Shown piece by piece: positions 5,040-5,331 of a DNA stretch of 5,331 bases. Position 1 is the stretch's first letter, and the number at the start of each line of letters is the position of its first letter. Below the pieces are notes generated by a model that saw only the letters and a list, made by a program, of their open reading frames with translations, did no database searches and had not been told where the DNA came from. Location of the stretch: contig JAHWJJ010000342.1 of the NCBI GenBank assembly GCA_019348475.1, forward strand, positions 1 through 5,331. Direction: 5' to 3'. Made by a program: the position numbers and the translations under genes. The stretch is from Gemmatimonadota bacterium. GTDB taxonomy: Bacteria; Gemmatimonadota; Gemmatimonadetes; Longimicrobiales; Longimicrobiaceae.

Positions 5040-5331
5040 CGGCCGTAGATGCGGTCCAGGACGGCGGCCACGTCGACGAGCCGTTCGGCGGCGGGGTCGA
5101 AGCGCGCCCCCTGGCTGAGCCGGCGCGCCCACTCCACCGCCGCGCGCCCGCCCCACTCGTCCGGCGGCGTCGCCAGCGTTTCGCGCGACGTGCCGTGGTA
5201 CGCCTCGGCGGTGAAGTCGTAGAACGAGCCGCCGACGTTCCGCAGCGCCGCGCCGCCGCCGGTGCCGTAGAACGAGGCGCCGATCACCGCGTCCTGGCCG
5301 GCGGAGAGCTTCCACGAGCACGCCAGGTCCA
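5036..5331 (-). CDS. Gfo/Idh/MocA-type oxidoreductase, C-terminal part only
   Basis: The last 97 residues of a protein whose start lies beyond the right edge. The visible part begins DLACSWKLSAGQDA and runs through YGTGGGAALRNVGGSFYDFT to DEWGGRAAVEWARRLSQG, FDPAAERLVDVAAVLDRIYGR and a stop at 5036. The GGAALRN strand, the GSFYDF turn and the final VAAVLDRIY helix match, from memory, the C-terminal alpha/beta substrate domain of NAD(P)-dependent Gfo/Idh/MocA sugar oxidoreductases. The diagnostic N-terminal Rossmann fold and EKP motif are outside the window, so the family call rests on the C-terminus alone. The GTG at 5287 is an internal valine, not a start: the coding frame and family similarity continue upstream of it. 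Its stop overlaps the GT4 start (ATGA), so the two are probably made together. A role in making or editing a sugar donor for the neighbouring transferases is inference. Confidence 0.72.
   Translation of the reverse strand, partial: DLACSWKLSAGQDAVIGASFYGTGGGAALRNVGGSFYDFTAEAYHGTSRETLATPPDEWGGRAAVEWARRLSQGARFDPAAERLVDVAAVLDRIYGR

Noticed and set aside
3888..5048. Long plus-strand open frame (about 386 codons) opposite the GT4 gene
   Set aside because: It is antisense to a gene with clear GT motifs. Its product is His/Val/Arg-rich without domains, the usual mirror image of a GC-rich gene.
5040..5321. N-terminal extension of the GT4 protein by about 94 residues
   Set aside because: These codons overlap the oxidoreductase in another frame and are Arg/Gly-rich noise; the GT-B N-terminus begins at the ATG at 5039.

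Overview
This window comes from a very GC-rich bacterium. The five protein-coding genes I can support all lie on the minus strand, so the window reads right to left. Their wobble positions are overwhelmingly G or C, and four adjacent genes have paralogous or related GT-B glycosyltransferase folds. The octamer repeat at the left edge and the hairpin-rich, repeat-like spacer in the middle remind me of Longimicrobium-type Gemmatimonadota. That placement is from memory and was not checked; another high-GC soil bacterium is possible.

In transcription order the layout is as follows. (1) The C-terminal end of a Gfo/Idh/MocA-type oxidoreductase enters from the right edge (5331-5036). (2) It overlaps by 4 bases (ATGA) a family-4-like glycosyltransferase with a clear E-x7-E motif (5039-3930). 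(3) A gap of about 508 bases (3929-3422) holds several inverted repeats and no convincing gene. (4) Three consecutive, divergent CgeB/Glyco_trans_1_2-like glycosyltransferases follow (3421-2228, 2237-1155, 1158-82). They overlap by 10 and 4 bases, so they almost certainly form one translationally coupled unit. (5) An AAAGTGCG octamer array (minus-strand sense) begins at the last codons of the final gene and runs off the left edge.

The set looks like part of a glycan assembly locus. The oxidoreductase would supply or modify a nucleotide-sugar or sugar intermediate, and four retaining-type GT-B enzymes would add successive sugars to a surface polysaccharide, glycolipid or glycoprotein. The glycan and acceptor cannot be told from sequence. 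I see no polymerase, flippase, transport gene, RNA gene, CRISPR array or mobile element in the window.

The most unusual features are not new enzyme families. They are the way simple repeats touch the coding sequence (the octamer array at the 3' end of the last gene, and a repeat-derived-looking 34-residue tail on the first CgeB-like protein) and the repeat-laden spacer that splits the otherwise overlapping gene string.
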